Of a DNA stretch of 64,000 bases, positions 45,051-56,812 are shown piece after piece. This DNA comes from Macrothele yani (taxonomy: Eukaryota > Arthropoda > Arachnida > Araneae > Macrothelidae). The position numbers and the translations under genes were made by a program. The notes below the pieces were generated by a model. The model was not told the origin of the DNA and did no database searches. It saw only the letters and a list, made by a program, of their open reading frames with translations. Location of the stretch: NCBI GenBank assembly GCA_039090855.1, contig CM076999.1:111289072-111353071 (forward strand), given 5' to 3'. Position 1 is the first letter of the stretch. The number at the start of each line of letters is the position of its first letter.

Positions 45051-46198
45051 TCTCTATTGAACTACCAATGGTTTCGCATGCATTATTAAAAAATAGAAAC
45101 ACATTGTATAATTGCATGACAAAAAATCATGTAATACTGCTCATGATGTCACCCACGTTATTTTCAAAAAATCATCCTTTGTTTCTTCCGTGTTTTGATT
45201 CGTAGCATTTTATGTTTACCATTACCTTAAAAAAGCCTCCGAGTAGAGAGCGAATCTTTATGCATATTACACCATTAAATAAATGGATTTTATATGCTGT
45301 TAGTACGTCTTCAGTATTCAGTCTAGTGTATGTTTTGAAGGAAAAAAGGGGGCAATTCGTGTTTTGTGAATGCACCAACCTGTGTGGTAAGGAATAATGA
45401 AAATCAGGGCTTCATTCATCTCAGTGGCTCACCTGGGTCTGCGAATATTCCCTTATTCCCCCCCCCCTAGCAGTGGCAACACAAATCCATTTTAGCAGAT
45501 GGGAATACCACAAAAAACTTATTTATAGTGTTCTTGGCTGTACATGTGCAGTGGTGTGCAGTGAAAGTTATGTATATGCATGCAAAAAAAAAAAAGAGAG
45601 AGAGAGAGAGAATATATGAAGTTTTAAGCAGTTGCATGTACGCCAGCAGAACAACTTTTGGAGTTAGAAAACACAACAAAACCTGTCTGTTTAGTAAATA
45701 AACGCATTGAAATATGTATGCATATGTAATAAGTTCGTATGTTTTTACCTGCATACTTAACGACAGTGTTAAGCCATTCAGGTATGATGCAGGTCTTTTG
45801 TTGCTTACGCATTTGGATTTTTCTGTAAAACTTAGGGAATTGGAGAACACTTATTAATTTTGTATCATCCATTTCCTTTTGCAGTTTGATCAAATGCCTT
45901 GAAGCATTATTGAGCTTTAAAATGTAAAAGAATATACAAAAAAGTAGCCTTGCGCGTTTCAACTGTATTAGAAAACATCCATCAGAAATTACGTATAGGA
46001 CCATAAATCCCAGACACGGTCACCGTGGAAAGAAATTCTGCTTTCCATTGGTTAATGCAATACACTCTTTCACATGCGGGCGAGTTTTTCAGGCGCAGTT
46101 AACATAGTATGTAACATAAAATTGACATTATATGTCATCTTCATGTACTGCTTCATTTTGAGTGTTTGAATCCTTTTTTTTTTTTTTTTAATGCAAAC
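45051..46198. other. no recognised gene
   Basis: AT-rich; (GA)n tract at about 45595-45611. Frames here lack recognisable motifs. Confidence 0.5.
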
Positions 46199-46473
46199 AT
46201 GCCATGCAAGCCTTCCAACAATAATTTCCTGGTATTGTAAATGCCGGTTGTTGTTGTTTTTCCGTCTTTCCAAAAGCGTTTGGCGAAAGGTACAGAATGA
46301 AGGTTTAAAAGCCCGATGCGAACAAAACCATGAATTTGCTCGTTGGATTTTTATGATTCCGGCATTGGTATTTATTCCTCCTGCTAACATTATTCAAGCA
46401 TTTGAAGATTTAGTTGAAGCTGATGACCTCCCCATTGAAGCTATGGGGATTGCAAACTACTTTGAAGATACAT
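46199..46473 (+). pseudogene. MULE transposase fragment, second copy
   Basis: Same stretch as at 40890-41160: KSVWRKVQNEGLKARCEQNH, then FARWIFMIPALVFIPPANII and EDLVEADDLPIEAMG, ending in a stop after NYFEDT. The codon that is TGA in the nested MULE reads TTT (Phe) here, so the two copies decayed independently. No TIRs lie nearby. Confidence 0.75.
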
Positions 46474-47184
46474 AGAAACAATGCAGAAGTTAAGTCAGTT
46501 TTTCATCAGTATATTTGTACTTTTTTGAAATGAAAGTAGAAGCCCATCTTTTACAGCAAAGAAAAAAAAATTGTGTTTGCGTGAGAGAGAGAGAAAAGCT
46601 CGTACGTAATGAGCACTTGGCTGTAACAGCCAGAAACTGTTGGTCCTGGAGAAATTACCTTTAACCCAATTGTAAATGAACTCTGTTGTAACGAAGATGA
46701 AAATAAATGTGAACTTGCACTTGTCTATAATGGCCATCTCAATTCTAAAAATGGAGGCAATGTTGTTCAGAAGATGAAGACTTTCTCTTTCATGTACATT
46801 CAGCAGAAATAACTGTACAAAAAATTATTCTAAAAAGTGTAAAGCAACTGACAATTTGCAATTTCTTTAAATGATTACAGCCTGTGGTGTTTCAGTTGCA
46901 AATTAAATTGGCAAATTATGTGTGCATGTATCAATTAATGCATACAGTACTTAAGTAAAAATATTTAGCTCTACTGTGCAATTATTGGATTAATCAATAC
47001 CTCACTACAACTCTACAAGAAGTAAGCTGTTTTTACTAGGTAAAAAAAATATTAAAGTATAGATTCCATTTTTCAGTATTCAGATTGTTTATATCAACAG
47101 CTATTGGCTATAATGGCCATTATTTTTAAGTTCCCTGAAGGACGTTATAACTGAATTTCACTGTACTTTAAACAAGAAGCACTT
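46474..47184. other. no gene; possible pogo-type terminus
   Basis: The end near 47145-47164 (gttataactgaatttcactg) resembles the complement of the pogo-like termini at 9.8 and 13.3 kb, but no matching left end was found. Confidence 0.3.
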
Positions 47185-47348
47185 CATTTGTCACAAATAT
47201 TTATTTTTTCAAGCCGACCATGGTTTCGCTGGCTTTTGACCTAGCTTTATCAGGATGAAAATATTTATGTGCCATTCGTCCTGATGAAGCTAGGTCAATA
47301 CCCAAAGAAACCATGGTCAGCTTGGCAAAATAAATATTTGTGACAAAT
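47185..47348. repeat. foldback, ~70-bp arms
   Basis: The arm 47185-47255 (catttgtcacaaatatttat ... accatggtttc ... ctagct) is nearly complementary to 47279-47348, with a 23-bp loop. Words such as 'atcaggatgaaa' and 'gtcctgatgaagctaggtc' are typical of stem-loops in Penelope-like terminal repeats, so it may be a PLE-derived foldback. Confidence 0.65.
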
Positions 47349-49089
47349 GACATTGTGTTATCTTAATATATATAATCATCACAAGACTAGTCTTTCAATT
47401 CAGTAAGAAGCACTGTTTTCAGCATAGATGTAGATCAGGGCAGCTAACAATTGAAAATATTTGTCTGAAATGCTGAAATATTATGAGGATCACCTCGGAA
47501 GAATGTCCTTTCAGTAATGTTTTGTCAAAGGTACAACTAGTATCAGATATCACCTAAGTGACATAAGAGAATGGCTGAACAAATAAGTTTTCGAACACCT
47601 CCAACCCTAGAATCCATACAGGAGTTTGAATGCACATGGCACTGAATCTTTTTAAAATGTTGTGCTGCATCACTTCATCCCTTATACCTGCACTAACTTT
47701 CTGGATTTTCCTATTTCACATGGCACTTTACCCACACAGTGTGCGTCTGACCTGTAACATTGGGTTTAAGCAGTTTCGCAAAATTAGGTGTCAGGGAGGA
47801 AATGCATGCATTCCAGGGTAAAGGCGAGTTTATGTGGATTCTCCTCAGAATGGATTTTAATAATCTTTAGTTTGAGTGGGTGAATCAACCAAAACTTGGT
47901 CAAGCTTATGTGCTATTGTCTTAAGTTATGTAACTATTGACTGGGTTTTTCTCGTATTTTAACAAGGTTTATAAGTTATCTTTAAAGAAGAATCCGTAAT
48001 ACTACATGGCTGTCATCTGCTTTAAATTTGTAGTCCCTGCTTTTGGGAATTATTTTACTAGCATGATTCATGCTGGTTAGGTAATCAACCAATGGTCATA
48101 AAGTATATTTTCTTCACTCACACGAAGTATGCAAATGTTTTCTTTTATTCGGTTATTGCTGTTGAAAAGAGAGGAAATTAAGTGGTTTCCCATGAAACTG
48201 TTCTTCCAAATAACCACAGCTTATATTTATATTAGAAAAATAAAATAAAAAGGCGACATTTTTACCAAGTATTCCCTTTGTCTTCCAGATAGAACAACAA
48301 AAAAGTAAACCTAAAGCCTGTGCCAAACTTGGAAATGATTTTTTTTTCTCATGTATATGTATACACATATATGAGTACCTATTATTAACTTTTGGAAAGT
48401 GGTAGTATTTTTTTTTTTTTTCCTTTTCAAATGAAATATTTTCATCCTCAAAGTACTTTTTTTTAATGTATTTCTTTGGTTATTGGCCACTTGAGAATCT
48501 TGCATTGGCCTTGTAATGTTAAACAAATGGCACTCAGATATTTTTTCATGTACATATCAAAGCATTATCAATAAATTCAAGTTTTGGTGTTATTGCTTCT
48601 TGTCTTTTTTTTATTATTATTACTATTTTTTTATTTCTCACTATTCTCCCCCCCCCCCAAATGAAATAAAATGTTCAGTATGACTAATTCTATGGACAGA
48701 AAGTCAGTTGTGTAATTATAAGCATTTGACATGTTTTGCCTTGAGATACAACATTAACTACTCAGCTGGGGAGACAAAAGACAAAAAAAAGTCTTCTATC
48801 AACAAAAATCTTCATCATGATAAAGACAGACATATTGCATATAGGGAGACACCTCACTATGCTGCTTTTTAAGATTCAGAAATAAGATCAGAATCAGGGG
48901 TGATATGTAGCCGGTTCCAGTTTGTTGAATTCAACATTCAGATCTAGGGCATCGACGCCTCCAATTTATTGGGGGGGGGCAGGCATCAAGAGATCAGACA
49001 TGGGAGGGGCACATCTCTTCCATTGTCAAGAGGAAAATTAAACAAGTTAGTAAAATCATGCTAAGCATTGAATATGATACGCTTTCTAA
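47349..49089. other. AT-rich stretch without recognised gene
   Basis: Poly-T, TTA-rich and C-run tracts (48607-48658). No coding motif recognised. Confidence 0.5.
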
Positions 49090-49412
49090 CATACCAGAAA
49101 TTATTATTACTCAAGTTAATGGCTGTGGAACAAATCTCGCACGTGTCCTTGAACCCCATTTCGATGATATTAAACAGAACCAGTTCAGTATACCTCCGGA
49201 ACAACAACATACTAAAGTTTTGTTGCAATAGAAGCATTTTTAGTTAAATTATGACTCATAAAGGCAATGGAGTGGGTCCCGCTCCTATGTCCTGACCTTT
49301 GATCCCATTTCGTCCATTTTCAATAGGGTGCATCCCCAGGGGGTCCCCGACCATATACTAAAATTTCATCGAAATCAAACCATTTTTACCTGAGTTGTGT
49401 GGACGGACGGAC
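49090..49412 (+). mobile_element. possible TE 3'-end-like repeat
   Basis: The ending 'aaatttcatcgaaatcaaac', a short T-rich gap and 'gtgtggacggacggacaaa' has the form commonly seen at ends of interspersed repeats (a 'ttcat-gaaat' phrase followed by a GGAC-type short repeat). Family not identified. Confidence 0.3.
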
Positions 49413-49779
49413 AAAGCTGGAACATATACGCTTCTTCAACCTACCGTTGGAAAGCGTAAAAAAAGGGGGAGGGGGAAAAAGAAATATTACGAGATCCGAG
49501 GGATATTTCAAAATACCTCGAATCTCGTTATTATACAATTTCGAGTATTTATTCCGTATTGAATGGTGTAACAATTTATAAAACAACGACTAAGTGCCGA
49601 GCTTTCACACTCCGAACGGGAGGCCTTTTCAAGGCCAGTAAACAAGAATAATTTCGGGAACGACGATAATTTGAAATCTTGGAGCGCGTATCTACTACGT
49701 GTCTAGGTGGTATTGCGTCTCGCAGAAGGTGGTGTCTAGTGACCAACCTTTCAAACATTCTCATTTTCCCCTTAATATT

Positions 49780-50078
49780 CTATGTCAGTAGGATCTTCCA
49801 CGCAGCCGAAAGTTCGAGGGAAGGGCTCTCGTTGCAAGGGTTGGGATGCATGGATATTTCGATGCTTTCTCTAATCAGTGTTCCTTTGTAGTCAGTGTAT
49901 GGAGCGATCCTCTTCATGTTTTTCCATACCGGTACGGCATCATATTGGGCTACTTCTTTGCAAAGCGCTGTTTGTGTTTTTCCTGCTTTAATGTACCTTG
50001 TGTGTTCTTTTACGCTAATTGTAAGGGATCTTTTGGTCATTCCGATGTATGATATTCCAATGGTATCTCATACACCCC
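49780..50078 (-). pseudogene. GIY-YIG endonuclease domain of a Penelope-like element
   Basis: The minus strand gives GVYEIP, then after a one-base frame change GISYIGMTKRSLTISVKEHT, then ALCKEVAQYDAVPVWKNMKR and IAPYTDYKGTLIRESIEI, ending near NPCNESPSLELSAAWKI. GVY...YIG with the following R-x-x-EH and a downstream RESIEI Glu are the GIY-YIG nuclease landmarks. Upstream across the SINEs: NLMKRHGLRIGIKSPMF. The domain nicks target DNA during Penelope retrotransposition. The frameshift and insertions make this copy inactive. Confidence 0.7.
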
Positions 50079-50095
50079 AGCTCTAGAATTCACGT

Positions 50096-50301
50096 TTGGC
50101 GCAGTGGTCTAAGGCGCTGGCCTCTGATCATTCGTCCGTAAGGGGTCCGGGTTCGAATCCCGGTCAGGCATGGATGTTGTGTTTGTCTTACGGCACTGGC
50201 TCTCTCCCTTCCCTGGAACCAGTGACCCTAAATTAGGGACGGGCGACTGCTTATAGCCCATTGAGTTGCTCACGGTGGTCGTTAAACCTCCCAACCAAAA
50301 A
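50096..50301 (+). mobile_element. tRNA-derived SINE, copy 1
   Basis: Flanked by aattcacgt on both sides (50087-50095, 50302-50310). The head starts within the tRNA part (gcgcagtggtctaaggcgct) and box B is ggttcgaatcc. The body is 'aattagggacgggcgactgc' then 'cacggtggtcgttaaacctc', and the tail is A-rich. Slightly 5' truncated. Inserted in Penelope-like coding sequence. Confidence 0.9.
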
Positions 50302-50374
50302 AATTCACGTCAGGGTCCTTATGTGTATTTGTTGTTGTTGTGGCGATGAACATTGGTGATTTTATTCCAATGCG

Positions 50375-50598
50375 GCCGCCCCGGTTGCGCAGTGGTCTAA
50401 GGCGCTGGCCTCTGATCATTCGTCCGTCTGGGGTCCGGGTTCGAATCCCGGTGAGGCATGGATGTTGTGTTTGTCTTACGGCACTGGTTCTCTCCCTTCC
50501 CTGGAACCAGTGACCCTAAATTAGGGACGGGCGACTGCTTATAGCCCATTGAGTTGCTCACGGTGGTCGTTAAACCTCCAATCAAAAAAATAAAAAAA
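50375..50598 (+). mobile_element. tRNA-derived SINE, copy 2 (full length)
   Basis: 12-bp TSD tattccaatgcg (50363-50374 and 50599-50610). Head gccgccccggttgcgcagtg, perfect box B ggttcgaatcc, body and A-rich tail as in the family. Box A (tgcgcagtggtc) fits the pol III promoter pattern. This copy and 61793-62008 share 'cgtctggggtccgg', while copy 1 and 55537 share 'cgtaag-ggtccgg', suggesting two subfamilies. Confidence 0.92.
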
Positions 50599-50812
50599 TA
50601 TTCCAATGCGTAATCCATGGCGCTTCATAAGGTTCTTAAACACAAACGAAAATTTCAACTATAATTGCTCGTCAGGAAATGAACAAGTAGACAGAAATGT
50701 TCTTTTGCTGACTTTGATATTCTTAAAAATAAAATTCAGCTTGTAATTTTATAAAAATACCAAAAAAGATTTTATTTCCAAATGTTTATAAAATATATAT
50801 ATATATGAGAAA

Positions 50813-51007
50813 GTGCGGTTACTCAAGCGGAACAAGAAGCACAAAAAAATGAATTATACGTTTCTGTATTTTTCATTTATCTTAGTTTTGATAATTGTTT
50901 TACCCTATATCACGAGAACATGTCAAACACAATATGTGGCTGGCCATCAACTTTCTTATCAAATGAATAATGGAGAAAGAGTTTTTACTTATTTTGTTAT
51001 TTATTAG
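50813..51007 (+). other. 64-codon frame with a hydrophobic N-terminal segment
   Basis: A basic start and then FLYFSFILVLIIVLPYI, followed by a polar tail. It could encode a signal-anchored peptide, but no ATG support, splice sites or relatives are recognised and AT-rich DNA yields hydrophobic frames by chance. Probably not a gene. Confidence 0.12.
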
Positions 51008-51024
51008 TTTTTTGGAAATCACTG

Positions 51025-51064
51025 TGGCCTCATAAGGTGGACCAAGGTCCAGCTTATGAGGCCA
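51025..51064. repeat. 19-bp hairpin with 2-nt loop
   Basis: tggcctcataaggtggacc is followed after 'aa' by its complement with one mismatch. Isolated; no T-run after it. Confidence 0.8.
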
Positions 51065-51918
51065 AAGCGATTAATTAATTAAACAGGACGAAGGGTATAA
51101 GGGTGGGCATTGCCCCCCACCCACCCACGCCATAGTCAGTGTCTATTATTTAGATGGGAGGGAAGTTTGAAGGCAAATATGGATCACTTTATCAGAGTTT
51201 GTTGTGTTTTTCCTGTTTTATTTTTTCCGTATGTTAGATCAGTTATCAGTACATGCACTGTAATGTGTCGCCGTTCAAATCAATCAGGAATGCACAGTAT
51301 TGAAGAAAAAAGACTTATTAGTGGGTGCCGTGTGTTGAGGTCGTTAAATCAGTTAACAATAGCAAATTAATTCAAAGGAAATAAGAAAGAACACAGCAGT
51401 TGACACAATGATTCACAAGAGCCTCAAATGAACATATATTTAACACGACACAGATGACCGACCGCACACATACTAAAAAATACAACATAAAAACCGACGT
51501 TATTTTTTATCTTGAGTTCCATCGGTTCGAAAACACACGACTTCTCCTTTTTCGAGTTCAAATCACACGATTTTTTTCTCCTCTCGCCTCCCACGGAGTG
51601 ACAGCGCCCTCTATCAGAATTGTCTCCACAGCTGCTGGGATTTTTTTTTTCCTTTTCTCTTCGGGAGCTCTTGTTCTTCCGACATCCTCCCACCTTTAAG
51701 CTTCGAGATCAAGTCACGAAACTCAAACGCATAAAACGTCATTAGTCCAGTAGCCGCATTGGCTTTAAGATCTGTCCATAACGGGATCGCATGTCTCCAC
51801 CATCCATCGCTGCTTCTTGCTTTTCTGACACATTCTTTAATAACTTTCCGTGTCGTCTTTCTACACTTTTTATCTAATAACGTTCACGCAGAGTCGAGAT
51901 TAGGGCCTGCAGACCAGC

Positions 51919-52131
51919 CTAGCCTAGTTCAACATGTTTTTCCCAAATTAATTTTTTCACCATGTGATGTTTACAAGGCAGTACTACTGGATGACGAAAT
52001 GCCTCCGAGTCCTTTCTCAAGGTGATTCTTGTATTGACTGGAAGCAGCCCTTCTACGTCGATAAAGGTTTTCAGAGAAGTTTCTCTATTTTCGCCAAAAC
52101 TCTGTCTTTGGACTTCTTTCAACATTACCAT
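51919..52131 (-). pseudogene. BEL/Pao integrase zinc-binding region
   Basis: The frame reads FRHPVVLPCKHHMVKKLIWE then KHVELGHAGLQALIST on into 51918. The paired His (HH... H...GHAG) correspond to the His side of the HHCC integrase zinc finger of BEL/Pao. The CxxC half and the D,D35E core are not recognisable downstream. Confidence 0.65.
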
Positions 52132-52153
52132 TTCGGCCTTTTCGACTTGCTCT

Positions 52154-52396
52154 TTTTTTTTTTTTTTTGATTGGAGGTTTAACGACCACCGTGAGCAACT
52201 CTCAATGGCTAAATTGGGGACGGGCGACTATACACGGTCGCCCGTCCCTAATTTAGGGTCACTGGTTCCAGGGAAGGGAGAGAGCCAGTGCCGTAAGACA
52301 AACACAACAACCATGCCTCACCGGGATTCGAACCCGGACCCCGTTCGGACGAATGATCAGAGGCCATCGCTTGGACCACTGCGTCACCGGGGCGGC
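52154..52396 (-). mobile_element. tRNA-derived SINE, copy 3
   Basis: Minus orientation: poly-T at 52154 is the tail, and the head ends 'ccggggcggc' at 52396. The TSD is acttgctct/acttcctct (52145-52153, 52397-52405; 8 of 9). About 25 bp of extra inverted sequence ('cgggcgactatacacggtcg') lies in the body, an internal duplication. Confidence 0.88.
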
Positions 52397-52803
52397 ACTT
52401 CCTCTACACTTAACTCACCGAAATATCTTTCACTTCGTTTGGTCTTTTCATTCCTGTTAAAACGAAAAATCCACGTCATGGCTCTGATTATTCTGCTATA
52501 TGAGGAGATCTTTGTAGAATATTCGAAAACTTTCTCAATTTCTGTGTTAGTAGCAGACACAATAGTTTTTCGCCTTTCTGAATTCAAAACCTTCAAATTT
52601 GGAAGCGCTTCTGAGGCTGGCCATTCATCACATCGTAATCTTAGTCACTCCGGACCTTCCCACCAACGAGAATTTTAAAACTCTTTCACTGTACATCCTC
52701 TCGAAGGGAGATCCGCAGGATTCATAGATCCGGTAATGTGCCTCCAGTCTTCTGGGTCTATTAGCCGCCGAATTTCCTGAACACGATTGTAAACGAAGGT
52801 TGC

Positions 52804-53154
52804 CTAATTTTCATTTCTTTTTATCCAATATAACACATTTACAGAATCAGACCAATAGTACGTAGGCACGTTCTCCAGCCCCAAGTCTGATTTCGTTGTT
52901 TCTGCTAACCTAGCTCCAATAATGCAGGCCAAGAGTTCCTTGCTGGGTATGGAAGGTAATTTCAAAAGGGCGACTCTACAACGTGCTTGTATTAGCTGAC
53001 ACGTCGTGGACCGATCATTTTGACATCGGACAAAAATACAAGTAGCAAATGTTATCTTACTTGCATCACAGAACACATGAAGAGATACCTCCGAATTGGC
53101 TGAAGCATCCTTTAGTATGCATCGTGGAATCAGCATACAACTCAAGTCTTCCAC
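52804..53154 (-). pseudogene. BEL/Pao RNase H region
   Basis: A 116-codon open frame: SLHVFCDASKITFATCIFV (first RNase H Asp in FCDAS), ARCRVALLKLPSIPSKELLA (Glu in KELLA), then YYWSDSVNVLYWI (Asp in WSDS). These are the standard retroelement RNase H catalytic contexts, with the PSIPSKELLA variant common in BEL/Pao. The frame continues with errors into 52800-52690. Confidence 0.75.
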
Positions 53155-53289
53155 CGTTCAAATTTTCTAGATATAGTCGGAGGCAGCTTAGAGTCCCAAG
53201 CGATCCCGTTCTTCCAACATTCTTGCAGCAAAACATTTGGCCCCAGTGTGACCGGGCAGCGTATTTCACAAGTGAATGTACGAAACTGC

Positions 53290-53356
53290 GATTAGAGCCA
53301 TTTCCGCCACGCGATTGGTTCAGAACTACTTTGGAGATTGCGAGTGGGCGGGGCCT
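53290..53356. promoter_or_regulatory. promoter-like cluster: inverted CCAAT and GC box
   Basis: cgattggttc (inverted CCAAT, about 53311-53320) and gggcgggg (53346-53353) lie 30 bp apart in locally GC-rich sequence. It could be an old LTR or TE promoter, since the BEL/Pao remnant starts just to the left. No start site can be assigned. Confidence 0.25.
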
Positions 53357-53398
53357 ATGAGGAGAGTCATATGACAGGAACACTGTCTTTTTTATCTG

Positions 53399-53640
53399 GG
53401 GAAGTTCTGTTTGCTAAGAAATTCATTGTGAGGTTACTTAACATACGTGACAAATAATTCTTACTGAATTATATCGTGGGAAGTTCTGCTTCCTAAGAAG
53501 TTCACTGTAAGGTTACTTAACATGTGTGAGAAATGATCATATTGAATTATATCGTGAAAAGTTTTATCGTGGGAAGTTCTGCTTCCTAAGAAATTCCGTG
53601 AGGTTACTTAACAAATGTGACAAATTATCATACTGAATAA
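53399..53640. repeat. ~80-90-bp tandem repeat, 3 units
   Basis: 'gggaagttctgcttcctaag' followed by 'aggttacttaaca' recurs at about 53398, 53479 and 53571. Units differ by small indels. Possibly part of an LTR or leader of the adjacent BEL/Pao remnant. Confidence 0.7.
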
Positions 53641-55524
53641 TACGGTAAAGTAATTTTGTGCACGATATCATAAGGAATATCTGCAGTTTCTCAGTTGAAT
53701 ACAAGTCGAAATCTATCTTAATATTAAAATTGAGGACGACTTTAATAACTAACTAGTTGAATACCATACTCCGTATCGGCCAATAGATGGCAGCACATCA
53801 ACAACCCATCATGATTCGTGCTGTTTCCTTTCTATTACCCTTAAAAGGACCTTTAACAATGAAAAATATGTCTCCACAACGAAATATTCTGACGATCGAG
53901 TTTTTTTCCTAATGAATGTGAGGAGGTCTAGCTAGAAAATAAAATAAAATAGAGTGATTTTGTATTAGCTAGTAACTCCTAATGGCACGAAGTACGACCA
54001 GTGATGTATTCAGGCATTTTTTCGGGGGTCTTGGTCCACCCGAAAATCCAAACCCCCCGTAGGTTTTTGAGTGATCACCCTTTATATTTAGTCTGATTTT
54101 TTGTTTACAGATGAAAACTTGGAGAAATTAATTTTAAAAATTTAAGAAAACGGGGGAAAATATTATAATAAAAAAACTCATTCACATGGACTTCATATCT
54201 CATTAGCATTAAGATTATTTTAAGCATTAAATTAATTGCTTTGTTTTATACACTAAAACTAAAATTACCATCAGCATATATATTTACGTTTTCTAAATCC
54301 AACGAGTCAATGCAGCCAATAATGTATACAATACCTCGAGAGAAAAAGAAACGGAAATTTCGTTGTTAATTAGAGGCATAAATGACTTCCTACAAAGTGT
54401 TAACACTTTAAATAACTTTTTTTTAATGTAGCTCTGAAATCAAAGTAGTTATGAAAATATATATACTCTATAGTAAAATTAGTTGCTCTAGATGAGAATG
54501 TTTTTGTAAATTTGTTTTTAAATGGAACAATTGTCCATGTTAAAAATCTATTATGAAGTCCTACCAAAATTACTCAATACTTTCTCCGGATAAAAATCAG
54601 GAGGGTAGAAGAAGTCCAGTTCATCTTGATCACATATGCAAGAGGGGCAAACAAGAAAACCAAGCATTGTTTCACAATTCGATAAATTTTTTAGAGCCTT
54701 TGTATTTGATAGTTAAGTTTACTGTGGATTTGTAATCACCAACGGCATGCTGCTTGCACTGCAATACATCATCATATTTTGCAAGCTGGTATTCAGCTTT
54801 AATTCAGTCTTCTGGACGCCGACTTCCCATGTATATGGTTAAGTAAGCCTCAATGTAGCTAACCTGACGGTAAGGCTTCCAATTCAACAAAATATGTGCG
54901 CTACCCAATTTTTAACGATAGCAAATTATTAAAAATGATTCCCATATTTTTTTTCCTGGCGGTATGTGGTTTACGCTCTGTGACAAAAAGAAAATCCAGG
55001 AATTTCAAACGATTAATTAGTTGTTTTTTTTACTACCATGTGCTAACCTAAAGGGGCTGAAACCAAGTGGCAGCAGAATGGTTTGCACCTTACGTTTTCA
55101 TGTAACTGTAATGATTCCTTAATAATCAGAAAAACGCTTGTTGTAAGACTAAAATATTTTTTCCACTCCTAATGCTTAGGGGGGGGAGAATTTTCTCCAG
55201 CACAGAAGCGTTATCTTACTAGCATCCTTAATATTTTACACCACCGCAGCATGGTGAAATCCGTGCCGCATTACTGAATTAAAATAAAGGTATAACTTAT
55301 TTACATTTTTAATCACTTGCATGTGTAGAGTTCAGAAAATTTGTTATATGTATTAATGTATATATAAATAATATAATATGTATTAATGTATAAATAAATA
55401 ACAAATAATAACAAGTTTGAGCCTCTTCAAAATTTGCGATTGACTCCCCAGAAAAAACTCTGTGAATGTAACGCTGAGTACGACCTCAAGAATGTGTTCT
55501 GTTGGAATAAGACACTTCCGTTGG
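53641..55524. other. AT-rich stretch without recognised gene
   Basis: No conserved motif on either strand; short TA-rich tract duplication near 55348-55395. Confidence 0.5.
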
Positions 55525-55536
55525 AATAAATACTCC

Positions 55537-55756
55537 GCCGCCCCGGTGGCGCAGTGGTCTAAGGCGTTGGCCTCTGATCATTCGTCCGTAAGAGGTCCGG
55601 GTTTGAATCCCGGTCAGGCATGGATGTTGTGTTTGTCTTACGGCACTGGCTCTCTCCCTTCCCTGGAATCAGTGACCCTAAATTAGGGACGGGCGACTGC
55701 TTATAGCCCATTGAGTTGCTCACGGTGGTCGTTAAACCTCCAATAAAAAAAAAATA
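55537..55756 (+). mobile_element. tRNA-derived SINE, copy 4 (full length)
   Basis: 12-bp TSD aataaatactcc (55525-55536, 55757-55768). Head gccgccccggtggcgcagtg, box B ggtttgaatcc with one change, A-rich tail. Confidence 0.92.
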
Positions 55757-56106
55757 AATAAATACTCCAGAATGTTGTTTGCCATATATTGTGTCTGATA
55801 AAATAGTAAGTGATCTGTCATATATATATATTTCTAATATTGAGGAAATTCCTCATATTTTTGTCCCTCCAAACTTCATCAAAAATGCCTTCAATTCCAC
55901 ATTTCAACCCGCCTTCTCTCCGAAAAAAACAAAACAAAAAAAAAACCCGTTAAACAGCTCATGGTTCTCCATACAAAACACATCAGTACTGATCCTGTTC
56001 TACAGCAGTGCGCGCTGACGTGCTGTCATCTATCGGCTCTGTGAGAACTATATAGATTGAAGCATGGCTTTCTGCGATTAATCAAAGATAAGTCACAAGT
56101 CCATGA

Positions 56107-56291
56107 TTTTTTTTTTTTTTTTTTTTTGATTGGAGGTTTAACGACCACCGTGAGCAACTCAAATGGGCTATAAGCAGTCGCCCGTCCCTAATTTAGGGTC
56201 ACTGGTTCCAGGGAAGGGAGAGAGCCAATGCCGTAAGACAAACACAACATCCATGCCTGACCGGGATTCGAACCCAGACCCCTTACGGACG
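56107..56291 (-). mobile_element. tRNA-derived SINE, copy 5 (5' truncated)
   Basis: 11-bp TSD caagtccatga (56096-56106, 56292-56302). The tail is the poly-T at the left. The head is cut between box A and box B, so box A is missing. A genuine TSD at a truncated end indicates truncation during insertion, as in LINE-driven priming. Confidence 0.9.
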
Positions 56292-56763
56292 CAAGTCCAT
56301 GAAGTCATGTTGATATAAAAACTCAAAAGTTCCCCTACTAATAAAGTACACTCTCTATTTACATGCCACGCTGTTAATGACTGAAAGTTTGCTAATAATT
56401 CAACACCGCGTAACATGCTGTAATGACTATGTCCCCTGCGATATACCCCCCGTCTGGAGGGATACAATACTATGGCAGCAGCTCTCTGTACAGGACCATG
56501 CCACGGTGACCCTGCCTCCGTCCCCATGATCCTTTGCGCTGCCTTCCCATGTATGTATATATGTTCTGTACTAACCAAAAGATCTGACTTGCATCTGAGG
56601 GTGGGCTATAGTAGCCCGAAAGTGCTAATGCTTTTAAAGTGTATATATTATATTTTAATTAAAGTCTTGTGAATTGGGACTAACGTTGTTTGAACACACA
56701 GAGACAGTTTTTAATCATTTTATCATATATGACGTGCGTATTTGTATTTTAACTCCATTCTGT

Positions 56764-56812
56764 AGTTTAACGACCACCGTGACTAGCTCAATGGGCTATA
56801 AGGTTATAAGCA
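56764..56812 (-). mobile_element. SINE tail fragment
   Basis: 'gtttaacgaccaccgtgact' and 'caatgggctataagg' are the 3' body of the SINE in minus orientation, without head. Confidence 0.6.

Larger units (their letters stand above)
49560..50700 (-). mobile_element. Penelope-like element, 3' half, broken by two SINEs
   Basis: The minus strand carries the C-terminal linker and GIY-YIG endonuclease. The coding sequence is collinear once the SINEs at 50096-50301 and 50375-50598 are removed. Terminal motif 'gccgagctttcacactccga' followed by 'acgggaggccttttcaaggc' lies at 49594-49636. The reverse transcriptase part is not in the window, so it is 5' truncated. Confidence 0.7.
51700..53235 (-). mobile_element. 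BEL/Pao LTR retrotransposon remnant
   Basis: Minus-strand order: end of the RT-connection region (53235-53150, ECWKNGIAWDSKLPPTISRK), RNase H, '[12 protein letters not shown]' linker (about 52720), then the zinc-binding integrase N-terminus (52131-51919). A SINE (52154-52396) splits it just upstream of the zinc-binding region. Multiple frameshifts; no integrase core or LTR pair recognised. Confidence 0.75.

Noticed and set aside
50099..50170. tRNA gene (also at 50375, 55537, 61793)
   Set aside because: Pol III boxes are present, but each is followed by the same SINE body, A-rich tail and target duplications, and the cloverleaf 3' half does not close with a CCA-ready acceptor stem.
52022..52678. 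218-codon plus-strand frame
   Set aside because: It is antisense across a BEL/Pao remnant and a SINE; the middle part is simply the SINE body, shared by several other frames.
56168..56578. 136-codon minus-strand gene
   Set aside because: It contains antisense SINE sequence and has no conserved motif in the remainder.
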